From the NCBI RefSeq assembly GCF_026723765.1, contig NZ_CP113524.1:310001-374000 (forward strand): a DNA stretch of 64,000 bases. Reading direction: 5' to 3'. A program made the translations under genes and the position numbers. Source of the stretch: Lacrimispora xylanolytica. Its GTDB lineage: Bacteria > Bacillota > Clostridia > Lachnospirales > Lachnospiraceae. The notes below the pieces were generated by a model that was not told the DNA's origin, made no database searches, and was given only the letters and a program-made list of their open reading frames with translations. Below are positions 33,939 through 41,815 of this stretch, one piece after another. The first letter of the stretch is position 1. Every line of letters begins with the position of its first letter.

Positions 33939-35085
33939 TAAAAAAAAGAAATTTCACATACCAGGAGTAAAGCCGTGGGTCGTAAAGCTATGTACCATTT
34001 TTCTGGCTCTGGGAATTATTTTCACGGCTGTCTGGTATGTGCTGCCCAGGTATTATGCCAAGTTTTATTTGACCCGGTCTGCGCTCTCTACCAGGGAGCA
34101 GCTGTTAAAGCTGTGGAACCAGGATGAGGGCGAGGGTAATGCCTACGAGGACAGCTTAAAGCTGGTGGCCGATGAAGTGAGATGGAACGGGCACTCCATT
34201 CTCCTCCTTCCCGGAGGGCTTGGAATCTCCTTTACAGAGCAGCGAAGCCAGGGAGATGCCTTTTCCCAGGGAAGTCTTAATGTGTACTTCTTAGGAGCGA
34301 TTCGGGAAGGCATCAGTTACTGGGCGGACCAGGAAAATGTGGTGTTCCACATTCCCGGGATCACGGACATTTCGGCTCAGACCACACAGGAGTCTCTTCG
34401 CAATTCATTAGGATTTACTCTTACCCCAGGGAAAAAGAGTGACGTGAAGAACCGCCTTGAAACCCTTGGGAGGGACTCCTTACATATGATGGCTGGCAGC
34501 CAGATCCGATTTAAGACCAAAGACAATGTTGGTGTGGTAATAACTGCGGATGTTCCAGCCGCCTTATTTGATGAATATTTAGGTCGGGTGGGAGACTTTG
34601 TCTCAGATGGCCCCTTAAAGGATAATAAGGAATGGGGTCAGATGTTAAAGGATGAGAGGACCCAGGGAGAATCAAGGCGCATCACCTTTACCATTGATAA
34701 GAGCATGAATTTAAATAAGATAGAAGTGGACGGCCTGGGATACTTTTCTCTGGTAACAGAAAATAACGGGGGACTTTCCCTTGACGGTAAGGCATCCTTA
34801 CAAGGCAGGGAATTTGCCGTTGATTCCAAGCTCTTTTTTGGCAACGGGGTGGAAGGAAAGCGTTCTTTCCAGATATCCAGTTTAAACATTACAACGGATG
34901 ATGGGAAAAAAAGCCTGCGTCTGGAGCTGAGCGGAGGATATCAGGGCGGCAGAATATCTTCGGGAATCATGGAGCAGGATAAGTTCAACACAGGCAAGGA
35001 ACAGCCAGAGCATAACAGCATTGATGATTATAAAGAAAAGTTCCTTAAGAAAATCAGCCTTTTAGGTTTTGATTTGAAAGATTAA
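33895..35085 (+). CDS. Membrane-anchored extracellular protein of unknown function
   Basis: Protein of 396 residues with a basic N-terminus, one transmembrane helix (KLCTIFLALGIIFTAVWYVL) and a large outside domain of beta character. No family recognised. It overlaps the end of the YhgE-like gene, so it is co-translated and may work with it at the surface. ATG 33895 has GGAAGAAGG about 12 bases upstream; a GTG at 33919 would also give the same membrane helix. A thioredoxin promoter begins 10 bp after the stop. Confidence 0.68.
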   Translation: MNSLKKNLVKQDCSNKKKKFHIPGVKPWVVKLCTIFLALGIIFTAVWYVLPRYYAKFYLTRSALSTREQLLKLWNQDEGEGNAYEDSLKLVADEVRWNGHSILLLPGGLGISFTEQRSQGDAFSQGSLNVYFLGAIREGISYWADQENVVFHIPGITDISAQTTQESLRNSLGFTLTPGKKSDVKNRLETLGRDSLHMMAGSQIRFKTKDNVGVVITADVPAALFDEYLGRVGDFVSDGPLKDNKEWGQMLKDERTQGESRRITFTIDKSMNLNKIEVDGLGYFSLVTENNGGLSLDGKASLQGREFAVDSKLFFGNGVEGKRSFQISSLNITTDDGKKSLRLELSGGYQGGRISSGIMEQDKFNTGKEQPEHNSIDDYKEKFLKKISLLGFDLKD

Positions 35086-35094
35086 AAAAATGTA

Positions 35095-35159
35095 TTGACA
35101 AATATAACTGTAACTTTTATAATAACAGTAACGAAGCTGATATTACAGAAGTTACAGTT
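35095..35159 (+). promoter_or_regulatory. Thioredoxin promoter with repeated TTAC/GTAA half-sites
   Basis: TTGACA (35095-35100), exactly 17 bp, TATAAT (35118-35123). AACTGTAAC (35106-35114) lies inside the spacer, AACAGTAAC at 35124-35132 follows the -10, and the inverse GTTACAGTT is at 35151-35159 with a partial ATTACAG before it. Their arrangement suggests a repressor site. Confidence 0.7.
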
Positions 35160-35269
35160 TCTTATATTTATCTAAAAACGCAGGATAATTCATACATTTA
35201 TGATAAAACTATAAAATGAGTCAAATTACATGGTAAGAGAATCATTTTAATTGAAGGAGGAATATAGTT

Positions 35270-35590
35270 ATGGCAATCGTTACATTGAATCAGAACAATT
35301 TTGAGTCAGAGGTAGTTAACAGCAAAGGCATTGTACTTGTAGATTTCTGGGCAACCTGGTGTGGTCCTTGTAAGATGTTTGCACCAATCCTTGATGAGAT
35401 AGCATCAGACAACGTTCCAGATTTAAAGGTCGGCAAGGTTGACGTAGATGAGAACCAGGAGCTGGCAGGACAGTTTAAGGTAATGAGTATTCCAACTGTT
35501 GGTATCTTTAAAGACGGAAAGCTTGCAGCTACATCTGTAGGAGTAAAATCCAAGAAAGAAATCATGGAGATGGTTGACCGTTTAAAGTAA
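35270..35590 (+). CDS. trxA: Thioredoxin
   Basis: Standard thioredoxin of 106 residues with FWATWCGPCKMFAPIL, the cis-proline SIPTV and VDVDEN. It reduces disulfides in the cytoplasm with thioredoxin reductase, which is not in the window. It is a single-gene unit: strong promoter at 35095 with operator-like repeats, GGAGGAA ribosome site, and a perfect terminator straight after. The 150-base leader contains no other gene. Confidence 0.95.
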   Translation: MAIVTLNQNNFESEVVNSKGIVLVDFWATWCGPCKMFAPILDEIASDNVPDLKVGKVDVDENQELAGQFKVMSIPTVGIFKDGKLAATSVGVKSKKEIMEMVDRLK

Positions 35591-35601
35591 GGAAAGCTTA
35601 T

Positions 35602-35646
35602 GGCCTCAGGCGATTCGGTAAAAGGAAACGCCTGAGGCCTTTTTTT
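35602..35646 (+). terminator. Thioredoxin terminator
   Basis: GGCCTCAGGCG pairs perfectly with CGCCTGAGGCC (11 bp), then seven T. Confidence 0.93.
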
Positions 35647-35706
35647 ACATATTTTAATACTTTTCAAATTGTGCGTTTTATATTAAAATACTAGTATAAC
35701 TTGTGG

Positions 35707-35738
35707 TTGACCTTCCCCTATACAGGAAGGATTATACT
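35707..35738 (+). promoter_or_regulatory. MerR-type promoter of the regulator gene
   Basis: TTGACC, a 20-bp spacer with the dyad CCTTCC-N8-GGAAGG, and TATACT. An over-long spacer with a dyad is the hallmark of MerR-controlled promoters. Same layout as the cut operon promoter at 36877. Confidence 0.8.
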
Positions 35739-35820
35739 TACAATATGTATGCACATGGGGCGTGTAGGAAAAGGCAAAAGAACCAGTTACTGTAGATACG
35801 ACTATGCTATGGGGGCTTAC

Positions 35821-36651
35821 ATGAAAGACGAAAAATTATTCTCGATTGGGGAAGTAAGTAAAATCTGTAATATTTCAACCAAGGCTCTGCGCTTCTATGA
35901 TAAAATCGGCATCATATCTCCTGACATGATCTGTAAGGAGAACAGCTACCGGTATTATAATAAAGAAACGCTCCTTACCGTCCCGGTTGTAAAGTATTAC
36001 AAGCAGATGGGATTTAAGCTGGAAGAGATGCAAGGGCTCGTGGAAGGTAACACCTATTACTATCTTGAGCAGAATTTTCATAACAAGATTGAGCAGCTTC
36101 GCTTTCAGGAACAGCAGATCCACAACAGCTACATTGCTGTAAAGGACTGGTATGAGCTGATTCAGGAAGCAAAGATGGTACGGGAAAACGATGTTCATGA
36201 CGTCGCCGTCAAGTATATTCCGGAAGTCACTTACTGCTGTCTGGAACAGGATTTTGATTATAACTACATGGAATCCATCATTAATATAGAATGGACCAAT
36301 TACTTAGAACAGGCTGAGAATGAGATTACGGGAGCAGTGATCCTTAAGTTCCAGTCCTTTGAAGATAAGATGAATGGCAGCTGCAAGCGTGCCACCATCA
36401 TGCAGGAAGCGATACACCCCTGCAAGGACTGTATGGACCGCCAGACCTATGGAGGGTTTATGGCTGCATCTGTTTACCATATCGGAAAGCTTGAGAACAT
36501 CGATGAAGAATACGAGAAGATACTAGCCTGGGCCGAGAAAAAAGGTTATAAGTGCGGCAAGGAAAGCTATGAGCGGTATGTGGTGGACTATTGGACCACC
36601 AGAGATCCTGAGGAGTTTGTTACTGAGGTCAATGTGCCCATATACAGATAG
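35821..36651 (+). CDS. MerR-family transcriptional regulator of the cut operon
   Basis: Regulator of 276 residues. Residues 5-75 are the MerR winged helix (SIGEVSKICNISTKALRFYDKIG, with YRYYNKETLL), then a coiled coil and a GyrI-like/BltR-style ligand domain ending in an aromatic-rich stretch (YERYVVDYW). It probably senses choline or a related cation or aldehyde and untwists the two long-spacer promoters at 35707 and 36877. Start ATG 35821 was taken because the MerR domain begins there; ATG 35809 is in frame as well. Confidence 0.85.
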   Translation: MKDEKLFSIGEVSKICNISTKALRFYDKIGIISPDMICKENSYRYYNKETLLTVPVVKYYKQMGFKLEEMQGLVEGNTYYYLEQNFHNKIEQLRFQEQQIHNSYIAVKDWYELIQEAKMVRENDVHDVAVKYIPEVTYCCLEQDFDYNYMESIINIEWTNYLEQAENEITGAVILKFQSFEDKMNGSCKRATIMQEAIHPCKDCMDRQTYGGFMAASVYHIGKLENIDEEYEKILAWAEKKGYKCGKESYERYVVDYWTTRDPEEFVTEVNVPIYR

Positions 36652-36659
36652 TGTCTGGA

Positions 36660-36764
36660 GGGTGTTGTAAAATGAATTTTTCATACAAGATGCTGACGTT
36701 GATAAAACGATCAGATACCACATCTTGTTGATTTTTATCCATTTTGCAGCACCCCCCTTTTTTT
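36660..36764 (+). terminator. Long composite terminator after the MerR gene
   Basis: GGGTGTTGTAAAATG pairs with CATTTTGCAGCACCC (15 bp, two G-U), followed by CCC and seven T. Inside the 65-nt loop, ACAAGATG pairs with CATCTTGT. The design is like 10442-10540 and 61955-62040. Confidence 0.8.
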
Positions 36765-36876
36765 GAGTTCAGGCGGTTCTTTGATTTTTGAGAGCCTGAT
36801 TTACATATATTTAGGCGCATATGAGGAAGCAATCAGCTTCATCCAGTTATTGGACTTAAAAAAAAACAAAAACTGG

Positions 36877-36908
36877 TTGACATTCCCCATAGGGGTAAGA
36901 CCTATACT
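36877..36908 (+). promoter_or_regulatory. MerR-type promoter of the cut microcompartment operon
   Basis: TTGACA (36877-36882), a 20-bp spacer containing CCCC-AT-AGGGG, then TATACT (36903-36908). The match in -10 box, spacer length and CCCC dyad to 35707-35738 points to one MerR regulator for both. Confidence 0.85.
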
Positions 36909-37066
36909 AAATGCATAGAAAAACACATGACACCTTTTGAAAATTAGTAACATTAACTGATTTGCTGGTGTGAGGTGTTTTCTAAGCGTTTTCAGCTGAA
37001 CGTGAAGAAATGAAGCAGGAGTGGCGCAGCTTCGCGCCCAACTCAATTGGGGGAGGAAATTAAACG
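36909..37066 (+). promoter_or_regulatory. Structured leader of the cut operon with cre-like site
   Basis: The 158-nt leader can form a stem of about 13 pairs (36919-36934 with 36967-36981). It also has GGCGC/GCGCC at 37023-37038 and a competing CCCAA/TTGGG hairpin at 37037-37051 that touches the GGGGGAGG ribosome site. TCTAAGCGTTTTCA (36981-36994) differs at one base from a good catabolite (CcpA) cre box and lies downstream of the start of transcription. All roles are inferred. Confidence 0.5.
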
Positions 37067-38047
37067 ATGACAGAAACACGAAAGAAATTCAAAAAGATTG
37101 GTATCACAGCGGGTATCATATCCGGTCTTATGTATGGTCTTTATACGACCTTCGTATTGATCGCTGGGCAGTATCCACCGCTGGCCGGAGCAACAGATGT
37201 AATTCCGGGACTTACGGGAGCACTGATTCTGGCTTATGTAACTTCAGGTCTTAACGATTTGTTCGCAGGTATATGGCTTACTGGTTATAACATCAAAACC
37301 GGACGAATCAATGAACTTGGAAGAAGCCTTAAGCTGTTTCCAGGAAAGATCTCACTAATCGGTTCCTTTGTAGGCGGACCGATCGCCAGCGGCGCTTACC
37401 TGTTAGGACTTAGCATGGCAGGAGCTTATGCAATCCCCATTTCAGCCATGTATATTCTGTTTGGTGCGTTTTTCTCCAGAATCATCTTAAAGCAAAAGAT
37501 TGTTCCGAGAGTTGGTGCAGGAATGATGATTTGTGTCGTTGGAGCTATTGTTATCAACTGGGTGAAACCAGAAGGAAGTACCAACTTTACACTTGGTATT
37601 ATCTTCGCATTCATCGCAGCCATTGGCTGGGCACTGGAAGGAGTATTTGCTGCTTACGGAAGTGCTATGCTGGATTCTGATGTACTTATTAATATCCGCC
37701 AGTTATTATCTGGTATTGTAGACTTATTTGTAATTCTGCCTATTTTAGGTGGTATGGGTCTATTAGGAAGTACCATGCAGGCAGTTCCACCAGTAGCTTG
37801 GCTTGTGCTTTCCGGATTCTGTGCGGCTGTATCCTATCTTTGCTGGTATAAATCCAACAGTACGGTAGGTTGTGCGGTAGGAATGTCCCTTAACATTACC
37901 TACGCATTCTGGGGTGTGCTTTTCTGTATTCTGTTTATCAACCAGCCTATCACCCCAACGATAATCATTGGTTCTATCATCATTATCGTAGGCGCTGTTT
38001 TAGTTTCCTTAAACCCAATGGACCTGTTTAATAAAAAGGAGGATTAA
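37067..38047 (+). CDS. DMT-superfamily (EamA-type) transporter, cut locus copy 1
   Basis: Ten-helix membrane transporter of 326 residues. Two EamA-like halves are visible, with APISA-like AIPISAMYILFGAFFSRIILKQ and KPEGSTNFTLG in the middle and YAFWGVLFCILF near the end. It is first in the cut operon; together with the copy at 38341 it probably imports choline or exports trimethylamine. The two copies are alike almost throughout, a tandem duplication with a shell gene in between. GGGGGAGG is its ribosome site. Confidence 0.85.
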   Translation: MTETRKKFKKIGITAGIISGLMYGLYTTFVLIAGQYPPLAGATDVIPGLTGALILAYVTSGLNDLFAGIWLTGYNIKTGRINELGRSLKLFPGKISLIGSFVGGPIASGAYLLGLSMAGAYAIPISAMYILFGAFFSRIILKQKIVPRVGAGMMICVVGAIVINWVKPEGSTNFTLGIIFAFIAAIGWALEGVFAAYGSAMLDSDVLINIRQLLSGIVDLFVILPILGGMGLLGSTMQAVPPVAWLVLSGFCAAVSYLCWYKSNSTVGCAVGMSLNITYAFWGVLFCILFINQPITPTIIIGSIIIIVGAVLVSLNPMDLFNKKED

Positions 38048-38050
38048 GTA

Positions 38051-38341
38051 ATGAAATATGATGCATTAGGAATGATCGAGACAAAGGGCCTGATCGGCTC
38101 AATTGAAGCTGCAGATGCAATGGTAAAGGCAGCTAACGTAACTTTAATCGGAAAAGAATTCGTAGGCGGCGGCCTTGTTACTGTTATGGTAAGAGGTGAT
38201 GTAGGAGCTGTTAAGGCAGCAACTGATGCAGGAGCAGCAGCAGCACAGAGAGTTGGAGAATTAGTTTCTGTTCATGTAATTCCACGTCCTCATGCAGAGG
38301 TTGAGACAATTCTTCCGAAGGATAAGAAGGAGATTAAGTAA
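38051..38341 (+). CDS. BMC-H shell hexamer protein 1
   Basis: Bacterial microcompartment hexamer protein of 96 residues: [20 protein letters not shown] opening, the [15 protein letters not shown] helix, and [15 protein letters not shown]. The pore loop is VGGGLV, a glycine-lined pore fit for small molecules. Residues 1-89 are identical to the shell protein at 52931-53215, with only the tail differing. The stop overlaps the start of the next transporter gene. It should be a main tile of the shell. Confidence 0.95.
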   Translation: MKYDALGMIETKGLIGSIEAADAMVKAANVTLIGKEFVGGGLVTVMVRGDVGAVKAATDAGAAAAQRVGELVSVHVIPRPHAEVETILPKDKKEIK

Positions 38342-39339
38342 TGAGCAACCAAGGAATGACAGCCGCATCTGCGGATAAGCAAATGGCAGCTATCAACAAA
38401 AAGTTCAGAGTAACTGGTTTATCTACTGGTGCATTTTCTGGACTTACCTACGGAATCTACACGGTCTTAGTACTCTTAGCGGGACGTTATGCTCCCCTTG
38501 CAGGTGCAGCTGGATTGTTAGCAGGACCTTATGTATGTTCCGGTTTAAATGATCTTTTCGCAGGCATCTGGCTTACAATCTACAATGCGAAGAGCGGCCG
38601 TATCCGTGAGATGGGAAGAAGTCTTAACACATTCCCTGGTAAAATGATTGTACTTGGTTCGATTCTCGGAGGTCCGATCGCCAATGGAGCTTACCTGGTA
38701 GGCCTTGCGCTGGCAGGAGCTTATGCGATCCCGATCTCTGCGTTATGCGCTTTGTTTGGTGCAATTTTTGCAAGGATCTTTTTAAAGCAGAAGATAACCA
38801 AGAGAGTTACTGCTGGTATGCTGGTGTGTGTAATTGGAGCTATTATTATCAACTGGACAAAACCAGAAGGCAGCCCTAACTTTACGTTAGGAATCATCTG
38901 TGCTTTTGTAGCAGCGATTAGCTGGGCATTAGAAGGAGTATGTTCTACTTATGGCGGAGCTATGATTGATACAGATGTAGCAGTTAACTTACGTCAGCTC
39001 ATTTCTGGTATCGTTGATTTATTTGTAATTCTTCCTATCGTTGGAGGTCTTGGACTTTTAGGTGGAACACTGGCAGCAGGAGTACCTGTAATCTGGCTTG
39101 CAGCAGCAGGCTTATGTGCAGCCGTATCTTTCCTTTGCTGGTACAAGAGCAATTCAACCGTAGGTTGTGCAATTGGTATGTCCTTAAATGTAACCTATGC
39201 CTTCTGGGGCGTTTTCTTCTGTATCCTTTTCCTGGGACAGGCAGTTACTCCTACGATCGTAATCGGTTCTATTGTAATCGTATTGGGTGCGATTCTGGTT
39301 ACCATGAATCCACTTGATTTATTCAGGAAAGGGGAATAA
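38341..39339 (+). CDS. DMT-superfamily (EamA-type) transporter, cut locus copy 2
   Basis: Second ten-helix transporter, 332 residues, paralogous to 37067-38047 (shared SGLNDLFAGIWLT, GRSL-FPGK, CWYKSNSTVGCA, TYAFWG). The start overlaps the preceding shell gene by one base. Two close copies may form a heterodimer, or one may import choline while the other exports trimethylamine or ethanolamine-like ions. This is inference from position. Confidence 0.85.
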   Translation: MSNQGMTAASADKQMAAINKKFRVTGLSTGAFSGLTYGIYTVLVLLAGRYAPLAGAAGLLAGPYVCSGLNDLFAGIWLTIYNAKSGRIREMGRSLNTFPGKMIVLGSILGGPIANGAYLVGLALAGAYAIPISALCALFGAIFARIFLKQKITKRVTAGMLVCVIGAIIINWTKPEGSPNFTLGIICAFVAAISWALEGVCSTYGGAMIDTDVAVNLRQLISGIVDLFVILPIVGGLGLLGGTLAAGVPVIWLAAAGLCAAVSFLCWYKSNSTVGCAIGMSLNVTYAFWGVFFCILFLGQAVTPTIVIGSIVIVLGAILVTMNPLDLFRKGE

Positions 39340-39343
39340 GCGT

Positions 39344-39628
39344 ATGTTATTACCTGCAAGAACAGCAGTTTTAAACTATTTATACGGAGTAAAGAGTGCA
39401 GACGTTGATCAGATCATGGAGGCGTTAAAGCCAGAATACGGCAATGAGCGCCAGTTTACAAAAGAGCGTTACATTGATCACGTTATGTCATTGGAAGCCA
39501 ATGGAATGGTAAGCTTAAGCAGCCACGATCTGGACAAGAACGGAGTTCTGCGTATGTACTACGAAATCAACGACGACGGAAGAAGTGCTGTTGACAAATA
39601 CGTAGACAAAAAATACCGCCACAAATAA
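39344..39628 (+). CDS. Small winged-helix-like protein in cut operon
   Basis: Protein of 94 residues from ATG 39344, with GAAAGGGG upstream in the end of the transporter gene. Predicted helix-helix-helix-strand order (TAVLNYLYGV, VDQIMEALKPEYG, KERYIDHVMSLEANGMVSL, then a hairpin and GRSAVDKYVDKKY) looks like a winged helix. I know no named family for it. It lies between a transporter and shell genes. It might be a local regulator, or a cargo or shell adaptor. Confidence 0.6.
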   Translation: MLLPARTAVLNYLYGVKSADVDQIMEALKPEYGNERQFTKERYIDHVMSLEANGMVSLSSHDLDKNGVLRMYYEINDDGRSAVDKYVDKKYRHK

Positions 39629-39648
39629 TTCGAGGAGGTTTACTCAAG

Positions 39649-39945
39649 GTGAGATATTACGGAGATGAAGCCTTAGGGCTTGTGGAAACCGTCGGACTGG
39701 TTCCGGCACTGGAAGCTGCAGATAAGATGTTAAAGGCAGCAGATGTTGAATTGATTTCTTATGAAAATGTAGGCTCCACGTTAGTTACCATTATGGTAAA
39801 GGGTGATGTAGCAGCTGTTCGTTCTTCCGTAGATGCAGGCGCTGAAGCCGCCGCAGCCATCGGTAAGCTGACGGCAAAGAATGTTATGCCAAGACCAATC
39901 AAAGAGGTTGGTGACATTGTATCAGTTCATGATATAGACGCATAA
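39649..39945 (+). CDS. BMC-H shell hexamer protein 2
   Basis: Shell protein of 98 residues with ALGLVETVGLVPALEAADKM, KGDVAAVRSSVDAGAEAA and VMPRPIKEVG. Its pore loop, VGSTLV, differs from the GGG loop of BMC-H 1 and gives a more polar pore. Start is GTG 39649 with CGAGGAGG upstream. It is 16 bp before BMC-H 3. Confidence 0.93.
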   Translation: MRYYGDEALGLVETVGLVPALEAADKMLKAADVELISYENVGSTLVTIMVKGDVAAVRSSVDAGAEAAAAIGKLTAKNVMPRPIKEVGDIVSVHDIDA

Positions 39946-39961
39946 GGAAAGGAAACAGTAT

Positions 39962-40270
39962 ATGGAAAGATATGAAGCCATAGGCGCAATTGAAACATTT
40001 GGTTTGGTATTCGTACTGGAAGCGGCTGATGCAATGTGTAAGGCAGCAGAAGTAGAACTGGTTGGATATGAGAACGTAGCTTCCGGCTATATCTCAGTTC
40101 TGGTACAGGGTGATGTAGGCGCCTGTAAGACTGCGGTAGAAGCAGGAATCAAAGCTGTTAATAATTTAGGAGCTGAGGTATATAGCTCTGTGGTCATCCC
40201 AAGACCTCATCCCGATCTTGCCAAGATCGTAAAGAGATACGCGATTCCCACAGCTTCTTCAGAGGAATAA
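39962..40270 (+). CDS. BMC-H shell hexamer protein 3
   Basis: Shell protein of 102 residues: AIGAIETFGLVFVLEAADAM, VQGDVGACKTAVEAG, VVIPRPHPDLAKIV. The pore loop VASGYI is unlike those of the other hexamers, suggesting a different passage or a tile with a special role. It overlaps no gene and is 30 bp before the aldehyde dehydrogenase-like gene. Confidence 0.93.
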   Translation: MERYEAIGAIETFGLVFVLEAADAMCKAAEVELVGYENVASGYISVLVQGDVGACKTAVEAGIKAVNNLGAEVYSSVVIPRPHPDLAKIVKRYAIPTASSEE

Positions 40271-40300
40271 CAGACATCCCGAACGAAGGGAGATATGGAA

Positions 40301-41794
40301 ATGAGTTTTATAGATAAAGACCTGCTCTCCATTCAGGAGGCCAGGATTTTAATGGAAAGCGCACGAGAAGCCAGAGAAAGCATGCTTACCTTCCCCCAAG
40401 AGAAGCTTGATCATATCGTAGGTGTCCTTGCTATGGCTGCTAAGGAAATGGCAGAGGAGCTGGCGGTCATGTCCGCAGAAGAAACCGGATATGGACGCTG
40501 GCAGGATAAATTTGTGAAGAACACATTTATCTGTGAAACTCTTCCAAAACAGCTTGATCCAATGACCTGTGTCGGAATTCTTAACGAAGACCATGAGTTA
40601 AAGACCATGGATATCGGTGTTCCGGTAGGTGTCATTGCGGCCTTAACGCCAGCAGTGAGCCCGGTTTCCACAGCGATTTATAATGTGCTCATCGCTGTGA
40701 AATCGGGAAACCCAATCGTGATTGCTCCCCATGAAAGAGCAAAAAAAGTAACCGGAAGGCTCCTTAACCGGTTGCAGGAGGCAGGCAAGTCCTGCGGCCT
40801 GCCGGAAGGTGCCATCGGATATTTAAAAACAGTAACAACAGCAGGTGCACTGGAGCTGATTCACCACCCGGCAGCGGCAATGGTGATCAATACCGGAGTG
40901 CCGGAGCTTTGCAAAAAGGCAGCGGAAAGCGGAAAGCCTTACATCTACGGCGGAACAGGCAATGGTCCTGTATTTATCGAACGGTCCGCTGATGTAAGAC
41001 AGGCCGTGGCAGATATTATCACCAGCCGTACCTTTGATTATGGAATCGTATCTGCGGCAGAGCAGTATATGGTCGTGGACAGCGTAATCGCAGCAGATGT
41101 AAAAGCAGAGATGGTAAGGAATCATGCCTATTTCATGAACAGCGAGGAAGAAAAGATGTTAATCGATCTTCTCTGGCTGGAAAGTGGAACGGCAGATACC
41201 GAGATCATGGGAAGACCGGCGGACTGGCTAGCCAGACGAGCAGGTTTTGAAGTACCTGATTCTACCACGGTTTTAGTTTCTGAACAGAAGTATATTTCAG
41301 AAAGAAACCCATTTGCAAAAGAACTTCTCTGTCCGGTACTTGCTTATTACATTGAGCACGACTGGATGCATGCCTGCGAGAAATGCATGAGCCTTCTGGT
41401 CAATGAAAGCCACGGTCACACCCTGGTGATCCATTCCAGAGACGAGGAAGTAATCCGCCAGTTCGCATGTAAAAAACCAGTCGGAAGAGTTCTTGTGAAC
41501 ACACCGGCTACCCTTGGAAGTATGGGAGCAACAACGAATCTGTTCCCGGCTATGACCTTAGGAAGCATCACGTCAGGTGCAGGAATGACTGCAGATAATG
41601 TCTCCCCCATGAACTTCATATACGTCCGTAAGGTAGGATATGGAGTCCGCAAAGCTGAGGAATTCCTAAAGCTGACGAATCGGGCTGACAAAGGGTATGT
41701 TGCCGTTCCCGAAGGAAAAAACGGTGCGGAAGATGCTAAGGCTCTGTTAAAGCAGATCTTAGAGGCACTGTCCAAAGAACTGGACGAGAAATAA
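40301..41794 (+). CDS. Aldehyde dehydrogenase homologue lacking the catalytic cysteine
   Basis: CoA-acylating aldehyde dehydrogenase fold of 497 residues, paralogous to 50678-52225. The catalytic motif, GTICASEQS in the active paralogue, reads GIVSAAEQY here: Cys251 is Ser251 (codon TCT). The cofactor-proximal ATGGPGMV stretch is NTGVPELC, also changed. So acyl transfer is not expected. The N-terminal SIQEARILMESAREAR amphipathic helix looks like an encapsulation peptide. It may be a structural, scaffolding or NAD-binding subunit. ATG 40301 was chosen because AAGGGAG is eight bases away; ATG 40295 is too close. Confidence 0.85.
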   Translation: MSFIDKDLLSIQEARILMESAREARESMLTFPQEKLDHIVGVLAMAAKEMAEELAVMSAEETGYGRWQDKFVKNTFICETLPKQLDPMTCVGILNEDHELKTMDIGVPVGVIAALTPAVSPVSTAIYNVLIAVKSGNPIVIAPHERAKKVTGRLLNRLQEAGKSCGLPEGAIGYLKTVTTAGALELIHHPAAAMVINTGVPELCKKAAESGKPYIYGGTGNGPVFIERSADVRQAVADIITSRTFDYGIVSAAEQYMVVDSVIAADVKAEMVRNHAYFMNSEEEKMLIDLLWLESGTADTEIMGRPADWLARRAGFEVPDSTTVLVSEQKYISERNPFAKELLCPVLAYYIEHDWMHACEKCMSLLVNESHGHTLVIHSRDEEVIRQFACKKPVGRVLVNTPATLGSMGATTNLFPAMTLGSITSGAGMTADNVSPMNFIYVRKVGYGVRKAEEFLKLTNRADKGYVAVPEGKNGAEDAKALLKQILEALSKELDEK

Positions 41795-41815
41795 CAGAAA
41801 GAGAGGGAAATCGTA

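Noticed and set aside
36801-37079. Minus-strand frame of 92 codons across the cut leader
   Set aside because: It covers the MerR promoter and leader and lacks a ribosome site and family features.
40301-41794. Loss of the catalytic cysteine as a sequencing error
   Set aside because: Neighbouring residues and the ATGGPGMV segment are changed too, and the frame is intact, so it looks like real divergence.
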